Of a stretch of 64,000 bases of DNA, positions 7,720-17,740 are shown piece by piece. Source of the stretch: Bact-19 sp038319215 (lineage in GTDB: Bacteria > Bacteroidota > Bacteroidia > Bacteroidales > ML635J-15); assembly GCA_038319215.1 (NCBI GenBank), contig JBBQCZ010000002.1:23253-87252 (forward strand), written 5' to 3'. A program made the translations under genes and the position numbers. Under the pieces are notes generated by a model. The model did no database searches. It had not been told where the DNA came from and saw only the letters and a list, made by a program, of their open reading frames with translations. Every line of letters begins with the position of its first letter. Position 1 is the first letter of the stretch.

Positions 7720-8896
7720 ATTACATAAAGCAATTAGCGAATTGCCGATTTTTGAAGCCCCAGACGTCTGGATAGAAATTGAAAAGTCATTGCCAAGAGA
7801 TAATGATATAAAGATGTTCTGGCTTGGATTTATTATTGTTTTTGTTTGCGGTACTTTGCTAATGTTATCAACGAATATTCTCAGCGAGAATGCTAAAACA
7901 TTAAATAGTATTTCCAAATTAAAAGTTAGTCAGCGAGTTGATATGCCATCAGATTCAACAATAGAAAATAATTTGTCTGTTTCTGAAAATATTGACAGCC
8001 AGAATCTAATATATTCTGATCTTATTTCAGAACAAAGTCAGGTAGATTACGAAAATCAGGAAATTTATACTCTTTTGGAGCAGATGATTGACAATAGCGA
8101 AGAAGTTGCGAAAATTAAATCCGGTTTCTTCGGATTGAAGACTTCAGTAGTTTTTTCTGAAATAGGAGAAAATCTAGTTAATAATCCATCATTTGAAGAT
8201 TTTAATGTCTGTCCTAAAGGTATTGTTGGTAAACCAGAGAGAAAGTTGATTCCATTTTGGGACGTGCCTAGCAAAGGAACTCCCGATTATTTTAATTCGT
8301 GTAGTAAAGAGGATGCTGGGGTGCCCGAAAATTTTGCAGGAAAAATTTATGCTCATTCTGGATATGGGTACTGCGGGCTTATTCTAAGACAAAATTTTAC
8401 AAACGATAATAAAATCACTGGCGAAAAACCTGTTATTTATCGCGAATATGTTCAAACTGAATTAAAATCAGAACTTGTAAAGGGTAAAAAATATAAAATT
8501 AAATTCTGGATTTGCAATTCTTCTAAATCACGCTTTGCTGTCGATGCAATAGGAGCGTGTATAACATCTGAAAAAATCAAATCTAATGATAAAGAATTAA
8601 TGAATTTTATTCCTGTAGTTGAAAATTCTGTTGGTAAATATTTGGTTAATAAAGATTATTGGGTGGCTGTTGAGGGGATTTACGAAGCTAAAGGAGGTGA
8701 GAAATATTTAACTATTGGTAATTTTAATAATAATTTTTCTACGAACTACATTATGCAAAATGGAGCTTCTGATTTTAATTACGCTTATTATTATTTGGAT
8801 GATGTTAGTGTTTTTATGGTAGAAGAGTCTTTGCAAACGGCATTAATTGAAGAGAAGGATTCAGTTAAGGAGAATACTTTTATGGCAGAATTTTAA
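7706..8896 (+). CDS. membrane anti-sigma-like protein with secreted 'NPSFE' domain
   Basis: 396 residues from ATG 7706 (an ATG at 7700 is also possible; the longer frame from 7661 is unlikely). A short cytosolic part ('KDDKLHKAISELPIFEAPDVW') resembles anti-sigma N-termini and is followed by one membrane helix at about 38-57. The outer part has a low-complexity acidic stretch and then a domain beginning 'GENLVNNPSFEDFNVCP' near 155-169 with 'FAGKIYAHSGYGYCGL' and 'YREYVQTEL'. I know this domain mostly from Bacteroidota secreted or OmpA-fused proteins, where it looks like a carbohydrate-binding jelly roll. Overlap with the sigma gene supports an anti-sigma role (inference). Confidence 0.7.
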   Translation: MKDDKLHKAISELPIFEAPDVWIEIEKSLPRDNDIKMFWLGFIIVFVCGTLLMLSTNILSENAKTLNSISKLKVSQRVDMPSDSTIENNLSVSENIDSQNLIYSDLISEQSQVDYENQEIYTLLEQMIDNSEEVAKIKSGFFGLKTSVVFSEIGENLVNNPSFEDFNVCPKGIVGKPERKLIPFWDVPSKGTPDYFNSCSKEDAGVPENFAGKIYAHSGYGYCGLILRQNFTNDNKITGEKPVIYREYVQTELKSELVKGKKYKIKFWICNSSKSRFAVDAIGACITSEKIKSNDKELMNFIPVVENSVGKYLVNKDYWVAVEGIYEAKGGEKYLTIGNFNNNFSTNYIMQNGASDFNYAYYYLDDVSVFMVEESLQTALIEEKDSVKENTFMAEF

Positions 8897-9044
8897 AAAT
8901 ATAATAATTTAAAGTTTTGTTGATATATTTTGTTGAAAACTTGTGTTCGTGACATATCGGTTGCAATAGAATCGATTTAGATGAAGATTCTCAATATTTA
9001 TTGAAGTGTATAAATATTAATATGTCATGTTTCTTAAATTTATT

Positions 9045-9052
9045 TATCTTTG
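9045..9052 (+). promoter_or_regulatory. candidate -7 box TATCTTTG
   Basis: Exact TAnnTTTG match 28 nt before the likely start of the truncated YceI-like gene. No clear -33 TTTG at the expected distance. If active it would now also drive the headless FISUMP gene. Confidence 0.45.
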
Positions 9053-9079
9053 TGTGTATTCAACCAAAAAGAAAGAGTT

Positions 9080-9535
9080 ATGAGAAATGTTTTTTTTATC
9101 TTATCAGTAGTAGTTTTTCTTAGTGCTTGCAATTCTGCTTCAACAAAAACAGAAAAAGAAAAAAAGTTTGAAGTAAAAACTACACAAACGTTTATTCTTA
9201 AACCCGAAGTTAGTAAGTTGTCATGGAATAGACAAGTGGATTATAAATTTCTTAAAAAGAGAATGAAGATATTTGGGGCTTATGCTGATGTAAGTTTAGA
9301 GAATGTTCAGTTAGAAACCAGTGGTAACGCTGCAGTTAGATCTGGAAACATTATTGTTATTGATGATGAATTCACCTCTGCAGAAGTTGAAATAGATTTG
9401 ACACTAACTAGATTTTATAGTGATGATGAAGAATCCTTTTTTGAAAGCGAATCGTACGAGCCTGCCAAACTTGTTATTAAGAGCTTTGCACTAGATGCGT
9501 TATGGATGATGATGAAATATATGTACCAATATTAA
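9080..9535 (+). pseudogene. YceI-like lipoprotein, 3'-truncated by fusion to a FISUMP gene
   Basis: Start ATG 9080 gives a lipoprotein signal ('MRNVFFILSVVVFLSACNS', lipobox Cys at about 17). The mature part reads like a YceI-type barrel: 'SKLSWNRQVDYKFLKKRMKIFGAY', 'VRSGNIIVIDDEFTSAEVEIDLT' and 'ESFFESESYEPAKLVIKSF' (compare the family's 'FFDVEKYPTATF'). After 'IKSFALD' the sequence turns into 'ALWMMMKYMYQY' and stops, without the remaining strands. At the same place a FISUMP frame begins. The gene therefore appears cut at about 9485-9495 by a deletion or recombination. Family assignment is moderate because the similarity is remote. Confidence 0.5.
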
Positions 9536-12500
9536 ATACAAATCTAGTTGACTCAATAACTCAGAATACGGCACAATCAGGTGGAAATATTATTCATGAT
9601 GGAGATCTTGAAGTTATTGCACGAGGGGTGGTGTGGAGTACCGATTCTGTACCGACTATTGATTTAAATGATGGAATGACAGTTGATGGGGATGGAATTG
9701 GCATTTTTGTTAGTCATATCACTGGTTTGACTGAAGATACTCAATATTTTATATGTTCTTATGCAACAAATTCAGAGGGTACAGCATACGGTCAGGTTCT
9801 AAGTTTTGTAACTCCTGCATTGTCTGTTCCTGAATTGACCACAAAACAGCCAATAGTTACCACTTTAAACTCTGCAACATCTGGTGGATATGTCACAAGC
9901 AGCGGAGGAATGGAAATGTTTTCAATAGGTATTGTATGGAACACTTCTGGCAATCCAACAGTAGATTCTAATGAAGGCATTACTAGCAATGGTACAGAAC
10001 TTGGTGGGTTTCTATGTGAAATGACTGGTCTTGTACCTGCTACGCATTACTACATTCGCGCTTATGCAACAAATTCGTATGGGACAGGATATGGTAACGA
10101 GGTTTCACTATTTATAAACGAGCATGCATGTCCGTTTTTAACAAGTTTTGTTGATGAGAGAGATGGAAATTTATATAATACTGTGCTGGTTGATGATGAA
10201 TGTTGGATGGCGGAAAATTTAAAGTATCTACCTTGGTTTATAGCAAGTGATAATTATGATGCTAAATATTATGCTTATGGGTATACTGGTTATAGTATTG
10301 CCGAGGCACAAGAAACAGGTAATTACCACACTTATGGAGTGCTGTATTCTTTGGATGCGGCAAATAATGCATGTCCTAGTGGTTGGCATTTACCAGGAGA
10401 TGATGAATGGACTGATTTATCGAATTATTTGATAAGTAACGGTTATAATTACGACGAATCAACTGTCGGGAATAAAATTGCTAAGTCTATGGCTGCACAG
10501 AATTTTTGGAGTACAGCAACCAATGAAGGAGCGATTGGAAATATTTTGTTAGATAATAATCAAAGTGGTTTTACAGCTCTTCCAGGAGGAGAACATTATT
10601 TTGATAGTTTCGGATCTCTTGGCACTGCTGGATACTGGTGGACTTCGAATCAAGCAATGTCTGGGAGTCATTATTATAGGGGATTATATTTCAATAATGA
10701 TGAATTGAACCGCAATTACGAGTACGATTCTAAGGCGATGTCTGTGCGCTGCCTTAAAAATGATACTTTACCTATAATACATACTACTATTATTTCAGAT
10801 CTTTTTCAGACTTTTGCTTCATCTGGTGGGAATATTGAGTATAGTGGTGGTGATGATATTGTTTCCAGAGGTATAGTATGGAGTATTCAACAAAACCCTA
10901 CACTTGAAAATAATGATGGCTTTACAATAGATGGTACAGGATCAGGCGAGTTTACAAGTTTTTTAAGTGAGCTGTTGCCTGAGACAACTTATTATGTAAG
11001 ATCTTATGCTACAAATTCTGTTGGAACCCAATATGGGGAGCAATTAGATTTTATCTCAGCAATTGTAGCAAGTCCAACAATTACAACATCTGAAATCGTC
11101 GATTTGACTCACAACTCTGCAACATCTGGTGGTTTTGTAATAGTGGTAGATGATTTAAATGTAATTGCAAGAGGATTAGTTTGGAGTACTCAACCAAATC
11201 CTGATATTTTGGTTAATGAAGGAATAACCGTTGAAAATATCGGAACAGGTAACTTTGTTAGTCTTTTAGACGGTCTTTATCCATCTACAACATATTATGT
11301 AAGGGCTTATGTCACACTAAATCAGGGGACTGCGTATGGTCAGGAGATTAGTTTTGAAACTCTTGAATTTCCCAATTGTGGGATAGTTGAATTTGCCGGA
11401 TATGATTATTCTACAATTTTAATAGGAAACCAATGTTGGTTTGCAGAAAATGTAAGATATGATAATGGTTGTTCATCTGCTGAGTTTGCAAATTTTACAG
11501 ATTCAGGTTGGTGTGGATATTTCAACTCTAATGAGTCCGAATACGGTAATTTAGGGCTATTATATCAAAATTCAGTTGCTGAAAGTATTTGTCCAATAGG
11601 TTGGCATTTACCAAGTCACAATGATTGGAAAGAATTGGAATTGAGTCTGGGTATGTCTTCTGATGTCGTAGATGATACTCAGTTTCGTGGAACAAATGAA
11701 GGAAGTAAACTTGCTGGTAATGCAAATTTGTGGACGTCCAACGACCTGACAGCAGATCCTGAATTTGGAACTAGTGGTTTTGATGCCTTACCTGGAGGAT
11801 ATAGAGATTCTTATGGTGATTTTCTGAATCAGCAAACGGCTCATTTTAGCGTTAAATTAGGGTCTAATATTTGGGATAATGTCTATCGACTAATAACAGG
11901 TTATTCAACCCAGATTGGAAATTTTGGAGGAATTACTAATTGTGCTTTTTCTGTAAGGTGCCTGAAAGATCAAAATATGGTTGATACTATACCTACAGTA
12001 ATCACTATTGGATTATCTGATGTTACTCCAAATAGTGCTGTTTTTGAAAGTAATGTAGTTTATGATGGAGAGTCTGATGTTTTGCAAAAAGGTGTCATTT
12101 TGGGAGTTAATCCTGGATTAACAATTAATAGTGTTAATATAGAAATAACTAATCAGGGGAATGGTACTGGCTATTACGAAAGTAATGTTACAGGTTTAAG
12201 TCCAGCAACGGTTTATTATTACAGAGCATATGCAATAAATAGCGTTGGGGTTTCTTACGGAGAAGAAAATTGTTTTGGAACTTTGGTTGAGGATGCGCCT
12301 CTTCAAAATCCTTGCTTAGAGACTCCAACAGTTATGTATCATGGCTACACTTATAATACCGTTTCAATTGGTGACCAGTGCTGGATGGCTGAAAATCTAA
12401 AATATCTTCCTTCAGTTAATTACGAATCAACTAATAGTAATAATACACCAAGATTTTATGTTTATGGTTATTCTGGAATTGATACTGTTGCTGCACAGGC

Positions 12501-13884
12501 AACAAGTAATTTTAATACTTATGGTGTATTGTATAATAAATTAGCCATGCTAAATGGAGGAACTTATTCAAATACAAACCCAAGCACATTGCAAGGTATT
12601 TGCCCGAATGGTTGGCATATCCCAAGTTTCGCCGAATGGAATCAAATGGTTGTTTATGTTGGTGGAAGCACAGTTGCAGGTGGGAAAATTAAAGAAGTAG
12701 CTACAACTCATTGGAATTGTCCAAATATAGGAGGTAATAATGAGTACGGTTTTACTGCTTTACCTGGAGGAGTTCTTGAGAATGGTGGTTCTTTTTACTA
12801 TTTAAATGAATATGGTGCATGGTGGTGTGCTGATGCAACAGCCTCTTCCAGTAGATTTTCTTTAGGTTATTTAAGCGCGGGCGTAAATCAGATTCCATTA
12901 TCACTTGGCGGTGAAACTGTTGCAATGTCTGTGCGTTGTGTCAGAGATTACCTGTATCCGGTTGTTGAAACTATGTTAATTTCGGAAATCGCTCAGACTG
13001 TTGCAACTTCAGGAGGCAATATTATTAGTGATGGAGGACTTGATATTATACAACAAGGAATAGTTTGGAGTACTTCTGAAGATCCTACATTAGAAAATTG
13101 TGAAAGAATAGTTTTAGACACTAATCTCGGGTCAAGTGAGTTTATTTGTCATTTGGATAGCTTAATATATGGTACAGTTTATTATGTTAAAGCATTTGCT
13201 ACTAATAGTTTTGGAATATCATACGGTGACCAGGTAGTTTTTCAAACAAATCCACAAGCTAACTTAGCAGTAGTGATTACGACTCCTGCTACACTGATTG
13301 AGATGTTTAGTGCATTGTCAGGTGGCGAAGTGTTGGATGATGGAGGAGAACCTCAAACAATCAGTGGTTTAGTATGGAGTAAACTTCCAAATCCAAGCGT
13401 TGATATGAATGATGGAATTACTCAAGATGGTTTTGGACAGACTGTATTTACTAGCGAATTATCAGAGCTGATTTGTGATCAAACATATTATTACAAAGCT
13501 TATGCTATAAATACCGGAGGGATTTCGTATGGACAAGAGTTGAGTTTTAATACAGATGGTGTGTCAGACTGCAGTCCTGTATTCTATAATGGTTATTCAT
13601 ATCGTACTGTTCAAATCGGTTGTCAATGTTGGTTAGCTGAGAATTTGAGGTATCTTCCTACAGTAAAACCAGTATCCATTAGTGCAAGTTTAACCGTCCC
13701 AGCATGTTATGTTCATGGATATAGTGGATATAATGTAGATGAGGCAAAGGAAACAGAAGCATATATTATTTATGGAGCCGCATATAACAACTTTGCAGCT
13801 CAAAATTACTGTCCAAGTGGATGGAAATTACCAAGTAATGATGACTGGAAAACTTTGGAGTTGTTTCTTGGTGTTCCGGAATAG
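9502..13884 (+). CDS. FISUMP/Fn3-like multidomain protein, 5'-truncated, first part before TAG
   Basis: 1460 residues without a signal peptide. Upstream of ATG 9502 the same frame reads Arg-Cys-Val, the usual end of a FISUMP module ('SVRC'), so earlier modules were lost. Content: seven Fn3-like units of about 95 residues ('RGIVWST..NPT', 'TYYVRAYATNS.GT.YG') and four FISUMP modules ('QCWMAENLKYLP', 'YGVLYN', 'CP.GWHLPS..EW', 'FTALPGG', 'WWTS', 'SVRCL') starting near 10126, 11375, 12310 and 13565. The fourth is cut by TAG at 13882-13884. FISUMP proteins are normally secreted and surface-associated; the ligand is unknown. A cell without readthrough would make only this part. Confidence 0.85.
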   Translation: MDDDEIYVPILNTNLVDSITQNTAQSGGNIIHDGDLEVIARGVVWSTDSVPTIDLNDGMTVDGDGIGIFVSHITGLTEDTQYFICSYATNSEGTAYGQVLSFVTPALSVPELTTKQPIVTTLNSATSGGYVTSSGGMEMFSIGIVWNTSGNPTVDSNEGITSNGTELGGFLCEMTGLVPATHYYIRAYATNSYGTGYGNEVSLFINEHACPFLTSFVDERDGNLYNTVLVDDECWMAENLKYLPWFIASDNYDAKYYAYGYTGYSIAEAQETGNYHTYGVLYSLDAANNACPSGWHLPGDDEWTDLSNYLISNGYNYDESTVGNKIAKSMAAQNFWSTATNEGAIGNILLDNNQSGFTALPGGEHYFDSFGSLGTAGYWWTSNQAMSGSHYYRGLYFNNDELNRNYEYDSKAMSVRCLKNDTLPIIHTTIISDLFQTFASSGGNIEYSGGDDIVSRGIVWSIQQNPTLENNDGFTIDGTGSGEFTSFLSELLPETTYYVRSYATNSVGTQYGEQLDFISAIVASPTITTSEIVDLTHNSATSGGFVIVVDDLNVIARGLVWSTQPNPDILVNEGITVENIGTGNFVSLLDGLYPSTTYYVRAYVTLNQGTAYGQEISFETLEFPNCGIVEFAGYDYSTILIGNQCWFAENVRYDNGCSSAEFANFTDSGWCGYFNSNESEYGNLGLLYQNSVAESICPIGWHLPSHNDWKELELSLGMSSDVVDDTQFRGTNEGSKLAGNANLWTSNDLTADPEFGTSGFDALPGGYRDSYGDFLNQQTAHFSVKLGSNIWDNVYRLITGYSTQIGNFGGITNCAFSVRCLKDQNMVDTIPTVITIGLSDVTPNSAVFESNVVYDGESDVLQKGVILGVNPGLTINSVNIEITNQGNGTGYYESNVTGLSPATVYYYRAYAINSVGVSYGEENCFGTLVEDAPLQNPCLETPTVMYHGYTYNTVSIGDQCWMAENLKYLPSVNYESTNSNNTPRFYVYGYSGIDTVAAQATSNFNTYGVLYNKLAMLNGGTYSNTNPSTLQGICPNGWHIPSFAEWNQMVVYVGGSTVAGGKIKEVATTHWNCPNIGGNNEYGFTALPGGVLENGGSFYYLNEYGAWWCADATASSSRFSLGYLSAGVNQIPLSLGGETVAMSVRCVRDYLYPVVETMLISEIAQTVATSGGNIISDGGLDIIQQGIVWSTSEDPTLENCERIVLDTNLGSSEFICHLDSLIYGTVYYVKAFATNSFGISYGDQVVFQTNPQANLAVVITTPATLIEMFSALSGGEVLDDGGEPQTISGLVWSKLPNPSVDMNDGITQDGFGQTVFTSELSELICDQTYYYKAYAINTGGISYGQELSFNTDGVSDCSPVFYNGYSYRTVQIGCQCWLAENLRYLPTVKPVSISASLTVPACYVHGYSGYNVDEAKETEAYIIYGAAYNNFAAQNYCPSGWKLPSNDDWKTLELFLGVPE

Positions 13885-14148
13885 GAATTAGACGATTATA
13901 ACCATGGAACAAATCAAGGTAGTCAGCTATCTGGTGTCGATTCACTTTGGTATGATTTTCTATTAGTAGCAGATGCTGAATTTGGCACGTCAGGATTTGA
14001 TGCTATTCCTGGAGGGTATCGAGAATATAATGCTTCTGGAAATTCATTTACAGATTTTGGAAATGGTGCAATTTTTTGGAGCTCAACAGAAAAGCCTAAT
14101 AATGGTTATTATTACCGGCAAATTAGGTATAATTCTACTGATATTACA

Positions 14149-17100
14149 ATGCATTATGAGTATCAAGACTCGTATTCTGTTCGTTGTGTAAAAAATCTTG
14201 AGAATGATGATATTAGCGGGTTTTTGCCAGATGTTTCTACTTTAGCAGTAAGTTCTATTACTGATAGTTCGGCAGTCGTGTTATCTGTGGTAAATGAGTC
14301 TTATTCAGAAGAACCTGATTCTCGTGGGGTAGTATGGAGTACCTCATCAGGGCCAACAATAGAAATAAATAACGGGATGTCTTCTAGCGGAAATGGATTA
14401 GGTGAATTTTCTGCTAATTTAATAGGGTTGGTAAATAATCAAGAGTATTTTGTCCGTTCTTATGCTACAAATCACTATGGAACAAGCTATGGAAATGAGA
14501 TTAGTTTTGCTGCCAACAGTTTGAACTTACCGCCAACTGTTCAAACTATCTCAATTTTAGATATTACTCCAACGTCTGTTTCAGTAATTGGATCAGTTAT
14601 TTTTGAAGGTGCAAATCCTGTTTATGAAAGAGGCATAGTGTGGGGCATAAATTCTGATATAAGTATAGATTCAAATATGGGAAGAGTTGCATCAGGATCA
14701 GGATCAGGAGAGTTTACATGTTTTATTAGTGCTCTTGAAGAATCATCTTCTTATTTTGTCAGATCTTATGCAATAAGCAATAGTGGGATTTCATACGGGG
14801 AAGCATTAAGCATACAAACAGCTTCTTTTCAAAATTGTGGAACTTATGAATATTTTGGATATTTTTATAATACTGTGGTAATAGGAAATCAATGCTGGTT
14901 TAATGAGAATCTAAAATATTTACCAGCAATAAGTTCTGCGTCGAGTACTTCTACTACACTGTCAAAATATTATGTTTATGATGTTTCTGGATTATATGGA
15001 GTATCAAATGCAAAACAAAGTTATAATTATTTACAATATGGAACTATTTATAATTGGTTAGCAGCTCAATCAGCATGTCCATACGGTTGGAAGCTTCCTA
15101 GTGATGGTGATTGGAATGTTTTAGAAGCAGAATTGGGTATGACGATCGAAGAAATTTCAAATTTGCAGTATAGGGGAACAGATGAAGCATCAGAATTAGC
15201 TGCAAACAATAATATTTGGGCACCAGATAGCCTTTTGCAAAATCAATCAATTGGTAGTAGTGGTTTTGATGCATTACCTGGAGGTTGGTTAAGTGGGTCA
15301 AGCTTCATGTCACGTTCTTTAAAATCAAAGTGGTGGACTGCTAGCCAAGGTACAACAAGTACATATGCATTTATTAGAGGTATTGATTACAACTATAGCA
15401 GAATTAATAAATCAGAGGTGTTAAAAAGCTCTGGTTGTTATGTTAGATGCCTTCGCGATACAACCGTCGTATTAAGTCTTCCTGAAATTACAACAAGTTC
15501 AATTACAAATATTACTCAAACGACGTTAGTTGCCGGTGGAAATGTAATTTCTCTTGGTTCTCCGTCAATAACTTCCTGTGGTGTGGTTTGGAGTACATCG
15601 CCCAATCCTGACATTAATAATTTTGAAGGAAAGTCCACAGGAACACTTGTTTTAGGCGAATTTACATATCAGGTTAGTGGACTCGATTCATCTACGCAAT
15701 ATTATTTTAGAGCTTATGCTACTAATATGCTAGGAACAGTTTATGGGACTGAATTCATGATAGAAACCCCTGAAGCAGCTCTGTTACCAACAGTTTCTAC
15801 ATTGATTATAACTGGTATTACTCAGACCACTTCAACAATAAACAGTATTGTCATAGATGGTGGAGGAGAACTTGGTATTGTAAATCGTGGGGTGGTTGCA
15901 AGTACAAATCCATTGCCTGATATCGAAAATTGCGAATTCAATATCAATTGCAGTACAGGTGAGGGAAATTATCAGGCTTTAATCTATGGGCTGAAAGATG
16001 AAACGACTTATTTTGTGAGGGCATATGCAATTAACAGTACTGGTGTTAGTTATGGCGAAGAATTGAGTTTTGAAACAACTGCATTTATGAATTGCGGGAC
16101 AGTAGGATACCAAGACCATTACTATGAAACAGTAATAATTGGATTTCAATGTTGGATGCAGGAAAATCTTCGTTATTTGCCAGAACTAACCTCTTCTGCT
16201 GATTGGGGAGACTATGTTGAAAGTCAGTACTCAGTTTATGGATATAGTGGAGTAGACGTGGTTGAAGCAAAACAGACTGATAACTATGGATTATATGGTG
16301 TTCTCTATAATTGGAGTGCCGCAGAAGAATCCTGTCCTCAAGGTTGGCATTTGCCGAGTGATGAAGACTGGAAAACTTTAGAACTATACATAGGTATGGC
16401 AATGTCTTCAGTTGATTCTACTGGTTATAGAGGAACAAATCAGGGATCAAAGCTTGCTGGCGAAATAAATTTATGGGATGATAATAACGAAACTTTAATT
16501 GATAATACTAGTTTTGGATCTAGTGGCTTTTATGGATTGTGTGGGGGCTATGTTAGTGAGAATTCCTTAACATTTAGTTACATTTTGAGAAGTGCAAATT
16601 GGTGGAGTAGTTCAGAATATTCTACTTATTCAGCATGGTCGAGAACAATCTATAATACAAGAACGAGTGTAAGTCGCTCAATTTCCAATAGTAAAAGGAG
16701 TGGAATGTCTGTAAGATGTTTACGTAATGATGATTATGAATTATCAGTACCAACTATCAGTACCAACTATATTTCTGGGATTAGTCTTGGTAGCGAATGT
16801 ACTGCAATTTCAGGCGGAAATATAACGTATGATGGTGGTAGTGCAATCAATAGTTCAGGAATTGTTTGGAGTACTTCAGAAAATCCAACAATAGAGTCAA
16901 ATTTGGGACAAATACAAGTAGATACTTTATTAGGACAATATTCGATTCAAATAACAGGTCTGCTTCCAGATGTTCAGTATTTTGTTAGAGCTTATGCAAC
17001 GAATATGACAGGGATAGCTTATGGAGATCAGGTCTCTTTTGTTACCATTGAGAATACAGATGGCCAATTTTGCCCGGATTTACCTTTGTTTTATGACACA

Positions 17101-17712
17101 AGAGATAGTAGAGTATATACAACAAAACAATATGGAAATCAATGTTGGATGGCTTCAAATTTAAAATACCTTCCATCTGTGAATCTGGTGACCGATGCCT
17201 CAAATACATTACCAAAATATTATGTGTATAATTACTCTGGTACAGATGTCGAAGCAAGTATGACAAATCCAAACTACAATTTATACGGTGTTTTGTATAA
17301 TTGGTCGGCATCTTTAATATCTTGCCCTTCCGGATGGCATTTGCCTAGTGATGAAGAGTGGAAAACATTAGAAATGCAATTAGGAATGAGTCAAGAACAG
17401 ACAGATAGTAGTGGTTATAGAGGAAATAATGAGGGAAGTAAATTGTCTGGTAGTTATGATCTTTGGGCTGCAGGCGTTCTCAAAAGTAATCCGCAGTTTG
17501 GATCAACCGGATTTAATGTGTTACCAAGTGGTAATAGAACTACAAGTTCTACATTTGGATCAATTGGAGCATCTGCATATTTTTGGACTTCGACAGTATC
17601 TACATCTACCAGAGCAAGAAATCGTGGATTTAGTTCTGCCAAAATAAATATATATCGGTCAATACCAGAAAATAATTCTGGATATTCAGTACGATGTCTT
17701 CGAGATAACTAA
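14149..17712 (+). CDS. FISUMP/Fn3-like multidomain protein, part after the in-frame TAG
   Basis: Same reading frame as 9502-13884: every codon from 13885 on is open and continues the fourth FISUMP module ('HGTNQGSQLSG', 'FGTSGFDAIPGG', 'FWSSTE', 'SVRCVK'), so the two parts were one gene. ATG 14149 is just the first Met and lies inside the module; I see no signal peptide or promoter for separate translation. Five Fn3-like units and three whole FISUMP modules (from about 14835, 16090 and 17070) follow, ending right after 'SVRCLRDN'. There is no C-terminal T9SS sorting domain. Counted together the gene has 12 Fn3-like units and 7 FISUMP modules. Confidence 0.8.
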   Translation: MHYEYQDSYSVRCVKNLENDDISGFLPDVSTLAVSSITDSSAVVLSVVNESYSEEPDSRGVVWSTSSGPTIEINNGMSSSGNGLGEFSANLIGLVNNQEYFVRSYATNHYGTSYGNEISFAANSLNLPPTVQTISILDITPTSVSVIGSVIFEGANPVYERGIVWGINSDISIDSNMGRVASGSGSGEFTCFISALEESSSYFVRSYAISNSGISYGEALSIQTASFQNCGTYEYFGYFYNTVVIGNQCWFNENLKYLPAISSASSTSTTLSKYYVYDVSGLYGVSNAKQSYNYLQYGTIYNWLAAQSACPYGWKLPSDGDWNVLEAELGMTIEEISNLQYRGTDEASELAANNNIWAPDSLLQNQSIGSSGFDALPGGWLSGSSFMSRSLKSKWWTASQGTTSTYAFIRGIDYNYSRINKSEVLKSSGCYVRCLRDTTVVLSLPEITTSSITNITQTTLVAGGNVISLGSPSITSCGVVWSTSPNPDINNFEGKSTGTLVLGEFTYQVSGLDSSTQYYFRAYATNMLGTVYGTEFMIETPEAALLPTVSTLIITGITQTTSTINSIVIDGGGELGIVNRGVVASTNPLPDIENCEFNINCSTGEGNYQALIYGLKDETTYFVRAYAINSTGVSYGEELSFETTAFMNCGTVGYQDHYYETVIIGFQCWMQENLRYLPELTSSADWGDYVESQYSVYGYSGVDVVEAKQTDNYGLYGVLYNWSAAEESCPQGWHLPSDEDWKTLELYIGMAMSSVDSTGYRGTNQGSKLAGEINLWDDNNETLIDNTSFGSSGFYGLCGGYVSENSLTFSYILRSANWWSSSEYSTYSAWSRTIYNTRTSVSRSISNSKRSGMSVRCLRNDDYELSVPTISTNYISGISLGSECTAISGGNITYDGGSAINSSGIVWSTSENPTIESNLGQIQVDTLLGQYSIQITGLLPDVQYFVRAYATNMTGIAYGDQVSFVTIENTDGQFCPDLPLFYDTRDSRVYTTKQYGNQCWMASNLKYLPSVNLVTDASNTLPKYYVYNYSGTDVEASMTNPNYNLYGVLYNWSASLISCPSGWHLPSDEEWKTLEMQLGMSQEQTDSSGYRGNNEGSKLSGSYDLWAAGVLKSNPQFGSTGFNVLPSGNRTTSSTFGSIGASAYFWTSTVSTSTRARNRGFSSAKINIYRSIPENNSGYSVRCLRDN

Positions 17713-17740
17713 TTGTTATTATGTTGTTTATTTTTATAGT

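Noticed and set aside
13973..14191. Short frame inside the FISUMP region as a separate gene
   Set aside because: It is in the wrong frame against a clear FISUMP module and has no features of its own.
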